From NCBI GenBank assembly GCA_027621295.1, contig JAQCBR010000036.1, positions 1 through 34,924 of the forward strand: DNA of 34,924 nt. The letters run 5' to 3'. Shown here one piece after another: positions 24,701 to 31,050 of the stretch. The first letter of the stretch is position 1, and each line of letters opens with the position of its first letter. A program made the translations under genes and the position numbers. This stretch comes from Planctomycetota bacterium. Lineage in GTDB: Bacteria > Planctomycetota > UBA1135 > UBA2386. The notes under the pieces are model-generated. The model was not told the origin of the DNA. It made no database searches and saw only the letters and a program-made list of their open reading frames with translations.

Positions 24701-25344
24701 GCCCGGAACTCCGCGCTCGCGAGATCGGCGAGCCCGTCGACCCGGACCTCCTGGTCGTTCGGGCCACGCATCGTGCCGCGCAGGGCTCCGCGATGGCTGC
24801 CCTCGGTCTCGGGCAGGAATTCGAGGGTGACGCCGGTGAACGCGATCGGCTCGGCTCCGGGCGCGAGCCGGAGTCGGAGCGTCGACTCGAGGATCTCGAC
24901 CGATGGTGGTGGAGGTGGAGCCGCGGTCGCGGGCGTGTCGTCCGCACGCGGGAGGAGGATGCGGCCGAGGTCCGGGAATCGACCTGCCGCCAGGTCGACG
25001 TCGGCGGCGAGGCCGCGCACGCGCACGGCGCGGACGCGACCCACTTCGCCGAGTGGATTGACGTCGACCGCGACGTCGAGCTCGGCGACGTCGAGGCGGG
25101 CCGCTCCTGAGCCGCTGTCGTCGCTGGAGTCCGTCTCGATCGCCAGCCCGCGCAGCAGCACGCGGCCCTCCGCCAGGTCGAGCTGTGCGTCGTCGAGGTC
25201 GAAGCTCGAGCGCTGCAGGAAACCCGCGAGCGCGTTGACCACGAACGTCCGTGCGACGCCCGTGCTGCGCAGCGCCAACAGCGTCCCCGCCACGATGACG
25301 GCGAGGACTACGACGTAGAGGAGGACGATGCGTTGTCTGGTCAA
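21763..25344 (-). CDS. AsmA/TamB-like inner-membrane-anchored envelope protein
   Basis: A 1,193-residue protein with one N-terminal transmembrane helix (IVLLYVVVLAVIVAGTLLAL) followed by almost continuous short beta strands, as in AsmA-like, YhdP and TamB proteins that span the periplasm and help move lipids to the outer membrane. Typical phrases are AARLDVAELDVAVDVNPL early on, and MRGRLAGRFRLDSLVGGDI followed by GSGEVRITEGDLGRVPVF near residues 1040-1080. GGKGSFDMDGYLDLRIDF comes near 1120. A Pro/Ala linker (ATAAPPPPPS) lies at about 140. The start is TTG at 25344, with only a weak GAGA upstream. It leads the asmA-like, manC, ruvX transcript. Which AsmA subfamily it belongs to cannot be told by eye. 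Confidence 0.82.
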   Translation of the reverse strand: MTRQRIVLLYVVVLAVIVAGTLLALRSTGVARTFVVNALAGFLQRSSFDLDDAQLDLAEGRVLLRGLAIETDSSDDSGSGAARLDVAELDVAVDVNPLGEVGRVRAVRVRGLAADVDLAAGRFPDLGRILLPRADDTPATAAPPPPPSVEILESTLRLRLAPGAEPIAFTGVTLEFLPETEGSHRGALRGTMRGPNDQEVRVDGLADLASAEFRAVLRLVDVPLVPEMAEPYSRDAVAFLRSIGVGGTASSLSIWAEYPRRAPSSTGEVVRGELGAGVRLELEQLRCTVPQLPYPITDARAQLSADLGDGGHLAFSIEERSERGSIDVEGSVAQLFEDEPRLELSVEARDVLVDPVLGRALATLKDARNVWEAFEPSDGRGNASLRLTHAIGSGVRPRLSLDIGLEDVKARFVGFQNEAGERMHGFPHPLEALSGDVRLHDGRVSIEGVRGRLGQHEIRAEGLVIPKRGDTGGAVELDIESDELAFSPEIRAALAQLDPEFAAVYDDYSPAGTTTLRINVRTGGAIEDAGVRVQLRPLGASAAWRGFPCRVDQVTGLVDIGADGVVVQLEGTRDGEPVRVDGRFPRTAPVDGGPAALLHVTADRLQLDEEVRGAVTMLSQEIRDTIDTLGLDGAFAVDVTTWRDQGAETFGYDVRIDVEDGTLQLAELPLPTTGLRGPVFVHGEDGQNRVEVAAVRGVIDNGSDGEPASLTLHGTVDVAAAGLAMDLSAVVRGLELTPRLGKAVEAFGAFDFETWDLLDPSGQVDLVWRRVQEPTETTPHQTLRIQLLDVRSAADFLPAPAEHVYGDLLVVDGSTTFTDVRAQMAGATVHCVEGSVTQVEGALAFAALVSSPDFPVDDRLARLLDGPIAETWRARQIEGRVAVHELQMRLSFPDDGAPMRTELRGSLSARGLSLLLGTEVEDITGLWSIDAAEFGPDGGFARGRVEGGSATVFGHAVSDVQGTFLATPDHVEFGALRARLHGGTVTGMREDATLVHRFAGPGTLSFDLGWDGLSLDQVTRTANGRSDGMRGRLAGRFRLDSLVGGDIVDMKGSGEVRITEGDLGRVPVFTSIYSYLAEPRRPRFEGLAARFEVGDRQVRIPSFEVTSPLLSAGGKGSFDMDGYLDLRIDFPDFFGRSADWLLLPQAMRALTSELARFQVHGHLRDPQTRPLWLGRDPAKRAALGPIPASSARR

Positions 25345-25383
25345 CGGCGGCGGATCTCTCGGGGTCGTTCCCGGATGGTCGGG

Positions 25384-25389
25384 ATGCTA
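25384..25389 (-). promoter_or_regulatory. Candidate -10 element for the AsmA-like gene
   Basis: TAGCAT on the minus strand (4/6 match), continuing as TAGCATCCCG, lies 39 bases before the TTG start at 25344. No matching -35 is evident. Confidence 0.3.
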
Positions 25390-25617
25390 ACCGGGAACGC
25401 CCGAAACACTCCGCTCGGCTGCGGCATGAGCGGTCGATGGCGTGTGCCCGGTCCGCGGTCCCAGCCGCGTCGTCGGCAGGTGTCGGGCCGAGGCACAGTC
25501 GGGCGAGTGTCCGTGTGCTCGCGGGGAGCGTTCGCCCATCTCGATCAGAGCGCCTCGTCGACATCCGAGAATCGGCTCCGAAACGTCGATTCGAGGCGTT
25601 TGGCGGGGTTTTTTGCT

Positions 25618-25646
25618 TTGACTCGTCCTGCGGACCGATCGAACAT
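25618..25646 (+). promoter_or_regulatory. Candidate promoter for the histone gene
   Basis: TTGACT (25618-25623, 5/6 match) is followed after exactly 17 bases by GAACAT (25641-25646, 3/6). The -35 directly follows the T6-containing AT-rich patch. It would give a leader of about 70 bases. The best -35 in the window precedes this gene, which suggests strong expression. Confidence 0.4.
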
Positions 25647-25722
25647 CCCACGGCTCGCGCGGAACGCCGAGGGGGCGTTTCGACAGCGACAACGTGTTCA
25701 CGTTCAACAAGAGGAATCGGCC

Positions 25723-25929
25723 ATGGCCGCCCGCAAGACCAAGAAGAAGGCAGCAGCTCCCGTCGAGCTGATCATCTCGAAGTCCCGCACCAAGGGTGCG
25801 GTCAAGAAGTGCAACGTGTCGTCGGAGTTCTACGCGGCTCTCGACGCCTACGTCCGCGCTGCGATCAAGGGCGCCGAGGAGCGCGCCACGGGCAACGGTC
25901 GCAAGACCCTGCGCCCGTACGATCTCTGA
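25723..25929 (+). CDS. Small bacterial histone-fold protein
   Basis: This 68-residue protein starts with a basic tail (MAARKTKKKAAAP, five Lys/Arg in the first nine). A helix follows (VELIISKSRTKGAVKK, residues 14-29), then a short loop, a long amphipathic helix (SSEFYAALDAYVRAAIKGAE, about 33-57) and GNGRKTLRPYDL. The RKT-x-x-P-x-D ending of the long helix (60-67) is the loop-2 signature of histone folds and of bacterial histones such as Bd0055 of Bdellovibrio. The third helix is almost absent, since the protein ends at PYDL. It would bind DNA as a dimer or small multimer and could be a nucleoid protein. GAGGAA (25711-25716) is a strong ribosome site. It is a single-gene unit with its own promoter and terminator. 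Classification is from pattern memory only. Confidence 0.75.
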   Translation: MAARKTKKKAAAPVELIISKSRTKGAVKKCNVSSEFYAALDAYVRAAIKGAEERATGNGRKTLRPYDL

Positions 25930-25960
25930 TCAACCGACGGAGTCGGTTGATCAGTTGTTT
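25927..25960 (+). terminator. Intrinsic terminator of the histone gene
   Basis: TGATCAACCGAC-GGA-GTCGGTTGATCA (25927-25953) is a perfect 12-pair hairpin with a three-base loop, followed by GTTGTTT. The TGA stop codon forms the first bases of the stem. This is the clearest Rho-independent terminator in the window. Confidence 0.85.
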
Positions 25961-25965
25961 GCTGG

Positions 25966-26036
25966 GCGGCGGCTGCGCCGCCGCATCCGGATCTTGATGC
26001 GTTCGCACCAAGATCCGCGAAGGCCTGCGGCCTTCG
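25966..26036. repeat. Three back-to-back inverted repeats (REP-like)
   Basis: GCGGCGGC-TGC-GCCGCCGC (25966-25984) is perfect over eight pairs. CGGATCTTG (25988-25996) pairs with CAAGATCCG (26009-26017), with a nested TGCG/CGCA inside. CGAAGGCC-TGC-GGCCTTCG (26018-26036) is perfect over eight pairs. The units are only 0-3 bases apart. They resemble repetitive extragenic palindromes, but no second copy lies in the window to prove it. Confidence 0.7.
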
Positions 26037-26082
26037 GGGGGTGCGGTGGGGAGGTGGTGGGCCCGGTGAGCAGGACTGATCG

Positions 26083-26116
26083 CGACGAGCTCGAAACCAT
26101 GGTTTCGGGCTCGTTG
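26083..26116. repeat. Long near-perfect inverted repeat around CCATGG
   Basis: The arms pair over about 15 positions, with G-T at one or two, centred on the palindrome CGAAACCATGGTTTCG (26092-26107). It lies downstream of tsaB on the opposite strand and of the histone gene. It may end the long minus-strand operon, although no T-run follows in either direction. The centre could also be a protein-binding palindrome. Confidence 0.6.
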
Positions 26117-26124
26117 TCGTTACG

Positions 26125-26188
26125 GGGCGACTTGGCGACTTGGTAGCTGGGCGACTGGGCGACTGGGCGACTTGGCGGTGGGGCGACG
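26125..26188. repeat. Tandem repeat of an 8-base unit, eight copies
   Basis: Units in register are GGGCGACT, TGGCGACT, TGGTAGCT, GGGCGACT three times, TGGCGGTG and GGGCGACG. Four units are exact GGGCGACT and the others differ at one to three bases. The array ends two bases before the tsaB stop and does not enter a coding region that I accept. Confidence 0.9.
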
Positions 26189-26190
26189 GC

Positions 26191-26877
26191 TCAGTCGGCG
26201 TAGGTCGCCATCAGGTAGAGGGGCGACAGGTCGGCGACGGTGCAGGGGGCGATGGGCAGCGAGGGGAGGAAGAGCTGCGCGGGGTGCAGGGCCGGGAGGG
26301 GCAGGACATGCGCTGTTCGGCGCAGGCTTGACGCGAGGTCCTCGTCGGCGAGCACGGAGTCCTGCGTGAGGATCGTGGTCGGGGGACCGTCGGTCTGACT
26401 GCACTCGGTGAGGAGCGCAGAGCGGTCGAGGGCAGCTGGCTCGGTGACGAGCGCGACCCGGTCGTCGACGAGCGCGAGCCGGGCGGTGTGGAAATGCTCG
26501 CGGCGCGCGTCGAGGACGACGACGAGTTCGTGATCAGCGGGGGCGAGGTCCTGCTGCCACGCGGCGGCGGCGATCAGTTCGACGCTCGTGAATCGGGAGA
26601 GGGTGACGTCGCCGAACGCGGCGAGCGTGCGGGCGAACGTCACGGCGACGCGGAGTCCGGTGTAGGAGCCGGGACCGACGTCGACGCGGATCGCCTGCAG
26701 GTCGGCGATGCGGACGCCCGAGCCGGCGCAGAGTTCGTGGATCCGTGCGATCAGGTCGGTGCCGCGCGTCGACGTCTGGGCGTCGCCCGGCAGTGAGGCG
26801 ATACGGCCGTCGGCGGTGCGGAGCGCACAGAGAGCGTTCCGATCGCTCGCGGAGACCGCGAGTTCGATCCGCGTCAC
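26191..26877 (-). CDS. tsaB: tRNA t6A37 synthesis protein TsaB
   Basis: TsaB is the non-catalytic partner that, with TsaD and TsaE, transfers threonylcarbamoyl to adenosine 37 of ANN-decoding tRNAs. The 228-residue length is typical. The defining segment is IRVDVGPGSYTGLRVAVTFA (about residues 63-82), followed by ALVVVLDAR-type strands (seen as ELVVVLDARREHF) and a C-terminal LSPLYL. The N-terminal actin-like strand (LAVSASDRNALCAL) has Ser-Ala-Ser where many TsaB proteins have DTS. The start is GTG at 26877, overlapping the glmM stop as GTGA. It is the last gene of the long minus-strand operon; no tsaD, tsaE or rimI is nearby. Confidence 0.92.
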   Translation of the reverse strand: MTRIELAVSASDRNALCALRTADGRIASLPGDAQTSTRGTDLIARIHELCAGSGVRIADLQAIRVDVGPGSYTGLRVAVTFARTLAAFGDVTLSRFTSVELIAAAAWQQDLAPADHELVVVLDARREHFHTARLALVDDRVALVTEPAALDRSALLTECSQTDGPPTTILTQDSVLADEDLASSLRRTAHVLPLPALHPAQLFLPSLPIAPCTVADLSPLYLMATYAD

Positions 26878-28241
26878 GCGCCGAGCTCCTCGCGGACCAC
26901 GTCGACCATCTCGTCGACGAGGCGATCCACGGTCGCGCGATCCGGGGCTTCGACCATCACGCGGCAGAGGGACTCCGTGCCCGAGTAGCGCAGCACGACC
27001 CGCCCCTCCTCGCCGAGTTCGGCCTCGACGCGGGCGACGGCCTCGGTGATCCGCGGGTTGTCCTCCAGCGGGGGCTTCTGCGCGACTCGCACGTTCTCGA
27101 GCCGCTGGGGAAAGCGCTCGAACGACGCGAACGCTGCGCTCGCGCCGCGCTCGAGCACGCCGTCCAGCCGGAGGACCTGGAGCGCCGTGAACAGGCCGTC
27201 GCCGATCAGGTGGCCGTCCCGCTCGAAGAGCACGTGACCCGACTGCTCCGCGCCGAGTGCGAAACCGCCCTCGCGCATCCGCTTGGCGACGTTCTTGTCG
27301 CCGACGGGCGTCATCTCGACGCCGATCCCGGCCGCCGCGAGGTGGCGGCGCAGCCCGAGATTCGTCATCACCGTCGCGACCACGCGGTCGCCCGGCAGTC
27401 GGCCCTCGGCCTTGAGTCGCGGGGCCAGAGTCGCCAGCACCGAGTCGCCGTCGTGCACGACTCCCTTGTCGTCCACGAAGATGCTGCGGTCACCGTCGCC
27501 GTCGAGGCAGATGCCCAGGACCGCGCCGCTCTGCCGGACGGCCTCGCGGATCGAAGCCGGGTGCAGCGCTCCGCACCCGTCGTTGATGTTGAACCCGTCT
27601 GGCTCGCAGGCGATCGGGACGACGTCCGCGCCGAGTAGCCGGAGGATCGCAGGGCCGATGTCCGCGCCGCCGCCGTTGGCCGCGTCGAGGACGACGGTGC
27701 GGCCGGTCAGGTCCAGGTCGACGAACTCGTTCCCGAGGTGCTCGAGGTATCGGTCGACGCTCTCGGAAACGTCGCGAGGGCGCGGCGTGGTCAGTTCCGC
27801 GAATTCGACCCTGGCGGTCAGCTGCTCGAGCTCCCGTTCCGCCTCGTCCCCGAGCTTCCGCCCGTCGCCGTCGAAGATCTTGATCCCGTTGTCGGCGGCC
27901 GGATTGTGCGATGCGCTGATCATGATGCCTGCGACGTAGCCGGAGGCGCGCGTCAGGTACGCGAGCGCGGGCGTCGTCACGAGGCCGAGGTCCGCAGCCG
28001 CACACTCGGTCGAGCCGAGTCCCTGCGCGAGCGCGTCGAGGATCCACGAAGCCGATTCCCGGCCGTCGTTGCCGACCAGGACGCGCTTCCGCTCGGGGCC
28101 GGTCCGCTGGAGCCAGATACCGAGCGCCGCGCCGACGCGGCGCAGGGTCTCGGGGTCGAGGGGGGCGGTTCCTGCTGGTCCTCTGAGACCGTCCGTACCA
28201 AAGCGCGGCGGACGGAACGAATCGGGGCTCGATGCAGTCAT
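26874..28241 (-). CDS. glmM: Phosphoglucosamine mutase
   Basis: GlmM converts glucosamine 6-phosphate to the 1-phosphate for UDP-GlcNAc, feeding both peptidoglycan and lipid A. The 455-residue protein has all four signature sites: FGTDGLRG (14-21), the phosphoserine loop ISASHNPAADNGIK (Ser111), the metal loop DGDGDR (247-252), and sugar and phosphate loops GAEQSGHV and RYSGTES. The ATG at 28241 gives a short non-conserved lead before FGTDGLRG. It follows the YbbR-like gene by 20 bases. In Firmicutes, CdaA and CdaR bind or influence GlmM and the three genes are adjacent; the same order here suggests the same link. Confidence 0.96.
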   Translation of the reverse strand: MTASSPDSFRPPRFGTDGLRGPAGTAPLDPETLRRVGAALGIWLQRTGPERKRVLVGNDGRESASWILDALAQGLGSTECAAADLGLVTTPALAYLTRASGYVAGIMISASHNPAADNGIKIFDGDGRKLGDEAERELEQLTARVEFAELTTPRPRDVSESVDRYLEHLGNEFVDLDLTGRTVVLDAANGGGADIGPAILRLLGADVVPIACEPDGFNINDGCGALHPASIREAVRQSGAVLGICLDGDGDRSIFVDDKGVVHDGDSVLATLAPRLKAEGRLPGDRVVATVMTNLGLRRHLAAAGIGVEMTPVGDKNVAKRMREGGFALGAEQSGHVLFERDGHLIGDGLFTALQVLRLDGVLERGASAAFASFERFPQRLENVRVAQKPPLEDNPRITEAVARVEAELGEEGRVVLRYSGTESLCRVMVEAPDRATVDRLVDEMVDVVREELGA

Positions 28242-28261
28242 GCGGTGCCGGAAGGCCCGGT

Positions 28262-29386
28262 CTACGGGTCCTTCGGGTCGAAGTGGACGGTCGGTGGGAC
28301 CGTCATGCGGAAGTCCAGGCGTTCGTAGTAGTCCTTGACCAGGAGGCGGGGCGAGAGGATCGCGTCCGACTCGATCGCGTCCCGCGGCAGCGCCGCGACC
28401 AGCGTCACGTTGTCCCTGACCCAGCGGCGCAGGTCTTCCGGTCCGAGCCCCGAGAGAACGGCTTCCAGCGTGCGGAAGGCTTCGATCTCGACGTCGGCGC
28501 TGTCCTTGCGCAGCTGGAACTTGCCCTTCAGGTTGTCGGGCTCCTGGAGCACGACGGGGACCTCGAGCAAGCGGAAGGTACGCGGCGTCACGCGGATCGG
28601 GATCTTCACCTGCACGGAGTCCGGGAGCAGCGTGAGGTTGGGGCCGAGGTCCAGTGCGCGCAGCACTGCCTCGAAGCGCGTCGCGCCGACGAGCGGGGCC
28701 TCGGCGACGAGGCGGTAGAGCCTCCGGTCACCGATGCGTTCCAGGTCCTGCACCGGCCCGCGCGCCTTGACGACGCCCGTCGGCTCGAAGCGCGCGTCCT
28801 CCCAGACCAGCTGCTCGGCGAAGTTGGGCTGCCCTCCCGGCGGGACGAACTCGATGCGGCTCCGGTCGATCGCGAACTGCCGATCGACGTTGCGGCCGAT
28901 CCGCACGACGACCCTCGGCGGGGTCATGCGTGCGACGAGACCCTCGAAGCGGGGGTTCATCGGGCGGACGTCGTCGGCGGTGAACGACGCGGTGAGTTCG
29001 CCCTGCTCCTGCACGGGCTCGACCCGCACCGAGAATCCGGGGTTGTCGTCGAGATCGGCGAGGATGCGCTTCTCGCCGGTCAGCTCGAGCAGGATCTCGC
29101 CGCGGCGTTCGTTGCTCGTCGGGTCGACGAAGCCGAGCACGCTGTAGGTCTGCGTGTCGAGCCGGACGAAGACCCGCGTGCCCTGCGTGGTGTCGAGGTC
29201 ACCGGCGACGTGCGCGACGGTCAGCGGCAGCCCGATCTCCTCGGTCAGCGAGACCTGTGAGTCCAGGTAGTGCCAGAGCAGCACCGCGATGCCCAAGGAG
29301 AGGAGCTTCCTCCACGGGTCGCCGAACAGCATCTCGAAGACGCTCTGGTTGCCCGCGCGGCCCTGCCTATTCGTTCTTGCCGGCAT
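28262..29386 (-). CDS. cdaR: YbbR-domain protein, CdaR-like regulator of diadenylate cyclase
   Basis: The protein has 374 residues with one N-terminal membrane helix (LLSLGIAVLLWHYL, about 28-41) preceded by a short basic cytoplasmic part. The extracytoplasmic part has repeated beta-rich units of the YbbR type (for example QVSLTEEIGLPLTVAH, and later FRLLEVPVVLQEP). The N-terminal phrase FGDPWRKLLSLGIAVLLW is characteristic of CdaR. In Bacillus and Listeria the membrane protein CdaR modulates CdaA activity. The start overlaps the cdaA end by 20 bases. It has about three to four YbbR repeats by eye, though the boundaries are unsure. The symbol rests on context plus the membrane and YbbR pattern. 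Confidence 0.85.
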   Translation of the reverse strand: MPARTNRQGRAGNQSVFEMLFGDPWRKLLSLGIAVLLWHYLDSQVSLTEEIGLPLTVAHVAGDLDTTQGTRVFVRLDTQTYSVLGFVDPTSNERRGEILLELTGEKRILADLDDNPGFSVRVEPVQEQGELTASFTADDVRPMNPRFEGLVARMTPPRVVVRIGRNVDRQFAIDRSRIEFVPPGGQPNFAEQLVWEDARFEPTGVVKARGPVQDLERIGDRRLYRLVAEAPLVGATRFEAVLRALDLGPNLTLLPDSVQVKIPIRVTPRTFRLLEVPVVLQEPDNLKGKFQLRKDSADVEIEAFRTLEAVLSGLGPEDLRRWVRDNVTLVAALPRDAIESDAILSPRLLVKDYYERLDFRMTVPPTVHFDPKDP

Positions 29387-30182
29387 CCGGATCGGCCTCC
29401 TTCCGACGTCTGCTGCTCGTCTCGGTCGCGAGCCCGAGCGCGGACTCGATCGCGTCCTCGAGCTCCTCCAGCGTGACCCCGTGGCGGAGCCTCCCGGCGA
29501 ACGCCGTCGAGATCCGTCCGGTCTCCTCCGACACGACGATCGCCAGCGCGTCGGTCTCCTCGGCCAGCCCGAGCGCGGCGCGGTGCCTGGTCCCGAGCCG
29601 CTTGTCGATCTCCTGGCTCTGGCTGAGGGGGAGGAGACAGCCCGCCGCGACGATGCGGTCCCCGCGGAGGATCACGGCGCCGTCGTGGAGCGGTGCGCCC
29701 GGGTAGAACAGGTTCTCGATCAGGTACGAGTTCAGCTCCGCGTCCAGGTAGGTCCCGGACTCGGCGATCGTCGCCAGCGACGCATCCCGTTCGATGGCGA
29801 TCAGGGCACCGCGCTGCTCCTTGCTGAGCCGTGCGACCGTCCGCAGCAGGCGCTGGATCGTCTTGACCTCGCGCTTGAAGAACGGCGAGAAGATCGGGTT
29901 CTCCCCGAGGTGGACGATCCCGCGGCGGATCTCGGGCTGGAACACGATGATCAGCCCGATCACCGCGAAGTCGCGGAAGTAGTCGAAGATCACGCCGAGC
30001 CGCTTCAGTTCGAGCGTCTCGATCAGGATCGTGAACGTGATCAGCACGACCAGCAGCACGAGGCTGAGGCCGCGGATCACGCCCGATCCGCGCGTCCGGC
30101 GCAGGAAGCGCAGCACCGCGTAGATCCCGAGCGCGAAGACCGCGACCTCGAGGACCATCTGGGCGGTGCTGGAGATCGTCAC
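29367..30182 (-). CDS. cdaA: Diadenylate cyclase, CdaA/DacA type
   Basis: This 271-residue membrane enzyme makes cyclic di-AMP from two ATP. Three N-terminal hydrophobic helices (about 9-26, 36-55, 70-82) are the CdaA membrane part. The DAC domain follows with GALIAIER, the catalytic LHDGAVI (DGA at 167-169) and TRHRAALG (RHR at 199-201), both intact. FQPEIRRGIVHLGE just after the last helix is also typical. The start is GTG, overlapping the folP stop (GTGA). The C-terminal tail is charged. Its place between folP and cdaR-glmM suggests coordinated control of cell-wall precursor supply. No c-di-AMP phosphodiesterase or receptor is visible here. Confidence 0.96.
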   Translation of the reverse strand: MTISSTAQMVLEVAVFALGIYAVLRFLRRTRGSGVIRGLSLVLLVVLITFTILIETLELKRLGVIFDYFRDFAVIGLIIVFQPEIRRGIVHLGENPIFSPFFKREVKTIQRLLRTVARLSKEQRGALIAIERDASLATIAESGTYLDAELNSYLIENLFYPGAPLHDGAVILRGDRIVAAGCLLPLSQSQEIDKRLGTRHRAALGLAEETDALAIVVSEETGRISTAFAGRLRHGVTLEELEDAIESALGLATETSSRRRKEADPDAGKNE

Positions 30183-31045
30183 GGAGTCCTCCCGGCGGCG
30201 CGGATCGCATCGGCCACGGCGACCACGTCACGCATCTCCCCGACGTCGTGCACGCGCAGGATCTCGACGCCGGCGAGCGCGAGGCCTGCCTGGCTCGCCG
30301 CGGTCGCGAACAGCCGGTCGCCGACTTCCTTCCCGGTCACGTGGCCGAGGAAGGACTTCCGGGACGTGCCGAACAGGAGCGGGAGACCGAGGGCCCGCAG
30401 CTCGTCGACGAAGGCGTGCATGGCGAGGTTGTCGGCCGACAGCGTGCCGAATCCGACGCCTGGATCCAACACGATCCGTGCGCGCGCGACCCCGCAGGCC
30501 TCGGCGAACGCGACGCGCTCACGGAGAGATTCGGTGACGGCTCGGACCAGCGCACGGCCGGGGGGAGGGGTGTCGCCCTCGCGGCGCGCCGGGTCGAACC
30601 GGTGCATCAGCACGACCGGACAGCCGCGCTCCCCGCACGCGCGGGCCAGCTCCGGATCCTGGCGGAACGCGGTGGTGTCGTTGACCCAGGATGCGCCGGC
30701 ATCCAGCGCAGCCCGTGCGACCGGGGCCAGCGTCGTGTCCACGGAGAGCGGGACCGAGACCGCGTCCGCGAGCGCGCGCACGACCGGGACCACGCGGCGG
30801 ATCTGCTCCTCGGCGGGCACGCGCGCGTGCCCGGGTCGGGTGCTCTCACCGCCCACGTCGAGGACGTCCGCGCCCGCGGCGACGAGCGCCTGTCCCTGCT
30901 CGACGGCGCGGGCCAGGTCGTCGTACCGGCCGCCGTCGAAGAACGAGTCCGGCGTGACGTTCAGGATCCCCATCAGGCGGGTCCGCCCGTCGCCGACGGT
31001 CAGGGCCCGTCCGTCCGGGCCGACCAGCGTGCGTGGAGAGTCCAA
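30179..31045 (-). CDS. folP: Dihydropteroate synthase
   Basis: FolP joins 4-aminobenzoate to dihydropterin pyrophosphate in folate synthesis, and is the sulfonamide target. The 288 residues include LMGILNVTPDSFFDGG (24-39), DVGGESTRPG (63-72), LSVDTTLAPVARAAL, WVNDTT, LDPGVGFG, LLFGTSRKSFLG and a terminal RVHDVGEM, all in TIM-barrel order. Pterin-site residues appear intact. The start is TTG at 31045, five bases after the ftsH stop, with no strong ribosome site, so translation probably depends on coupling to ftsH. ftsH-folP-glmM is also the order in E. coli; here cdaA and cdaR are inserted between folP and glmM. Confidence 0.95.
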   Translation of the reverse strand: MDSPRTLVGPDGRALTVGDGRTRLMGILNVTPDSFFDGGRYDDLARAVEQGQALVAAGADVLDVGGESTRPGHARVPAEEQIRRVVPVVRALADAVSVPLSVDTTLAPVARAALDAGASWVNDTTAFRQDPELARACGERGCPVVLMHRFDPARREGDTPPPGRALVRAVTESLRERVAFAEACGVARARIVLDPGVGFGTLSADNLAMHAFVDELRALGLPLLFGTSRKSFLGHVTGKEVGDRLFATAASQAGLALAGVEILRVHDVGEMRDVVAVADAIRAAGRTP

Positions 31046-31050
31046 GAGGC

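Larger units (their letters stand above)
25345..25722. other. Divergent intergenic region between the AsmA-like and histone genes
   Basis: The 378 bases hold no convincing gene; the frames that cross it have no recognisable product. The side near the AsmA-like gene contains the TAGCAT box described separately. The side near the histone gene contains a T6 run (25609-25614) just before its candidate promoter, giving a locally AT-rich patch in very GC-rich DNA. Confidence 0.5.

Noticed and set aside
26036-26066. G-quadruplex in a G-rich stretch
   Set aside because: Only three runs of three or more G are spaced suitably; a fourth would need the six-G run to be split without a loop.
26125-26188. 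CRISPR array
   Set aside because: The unit is only 8 bases with no spacers and no cas genes nearby; the Cas4-like protein at 13.5 kb is far away and has a different second domain.
26120-26404. 94-codon minus-strand frame through the tandem repeat
   Set aside because: It overlaps tsaB in another frame and its Pro/Arg/Ser product follows the repeat; no start site or motif.
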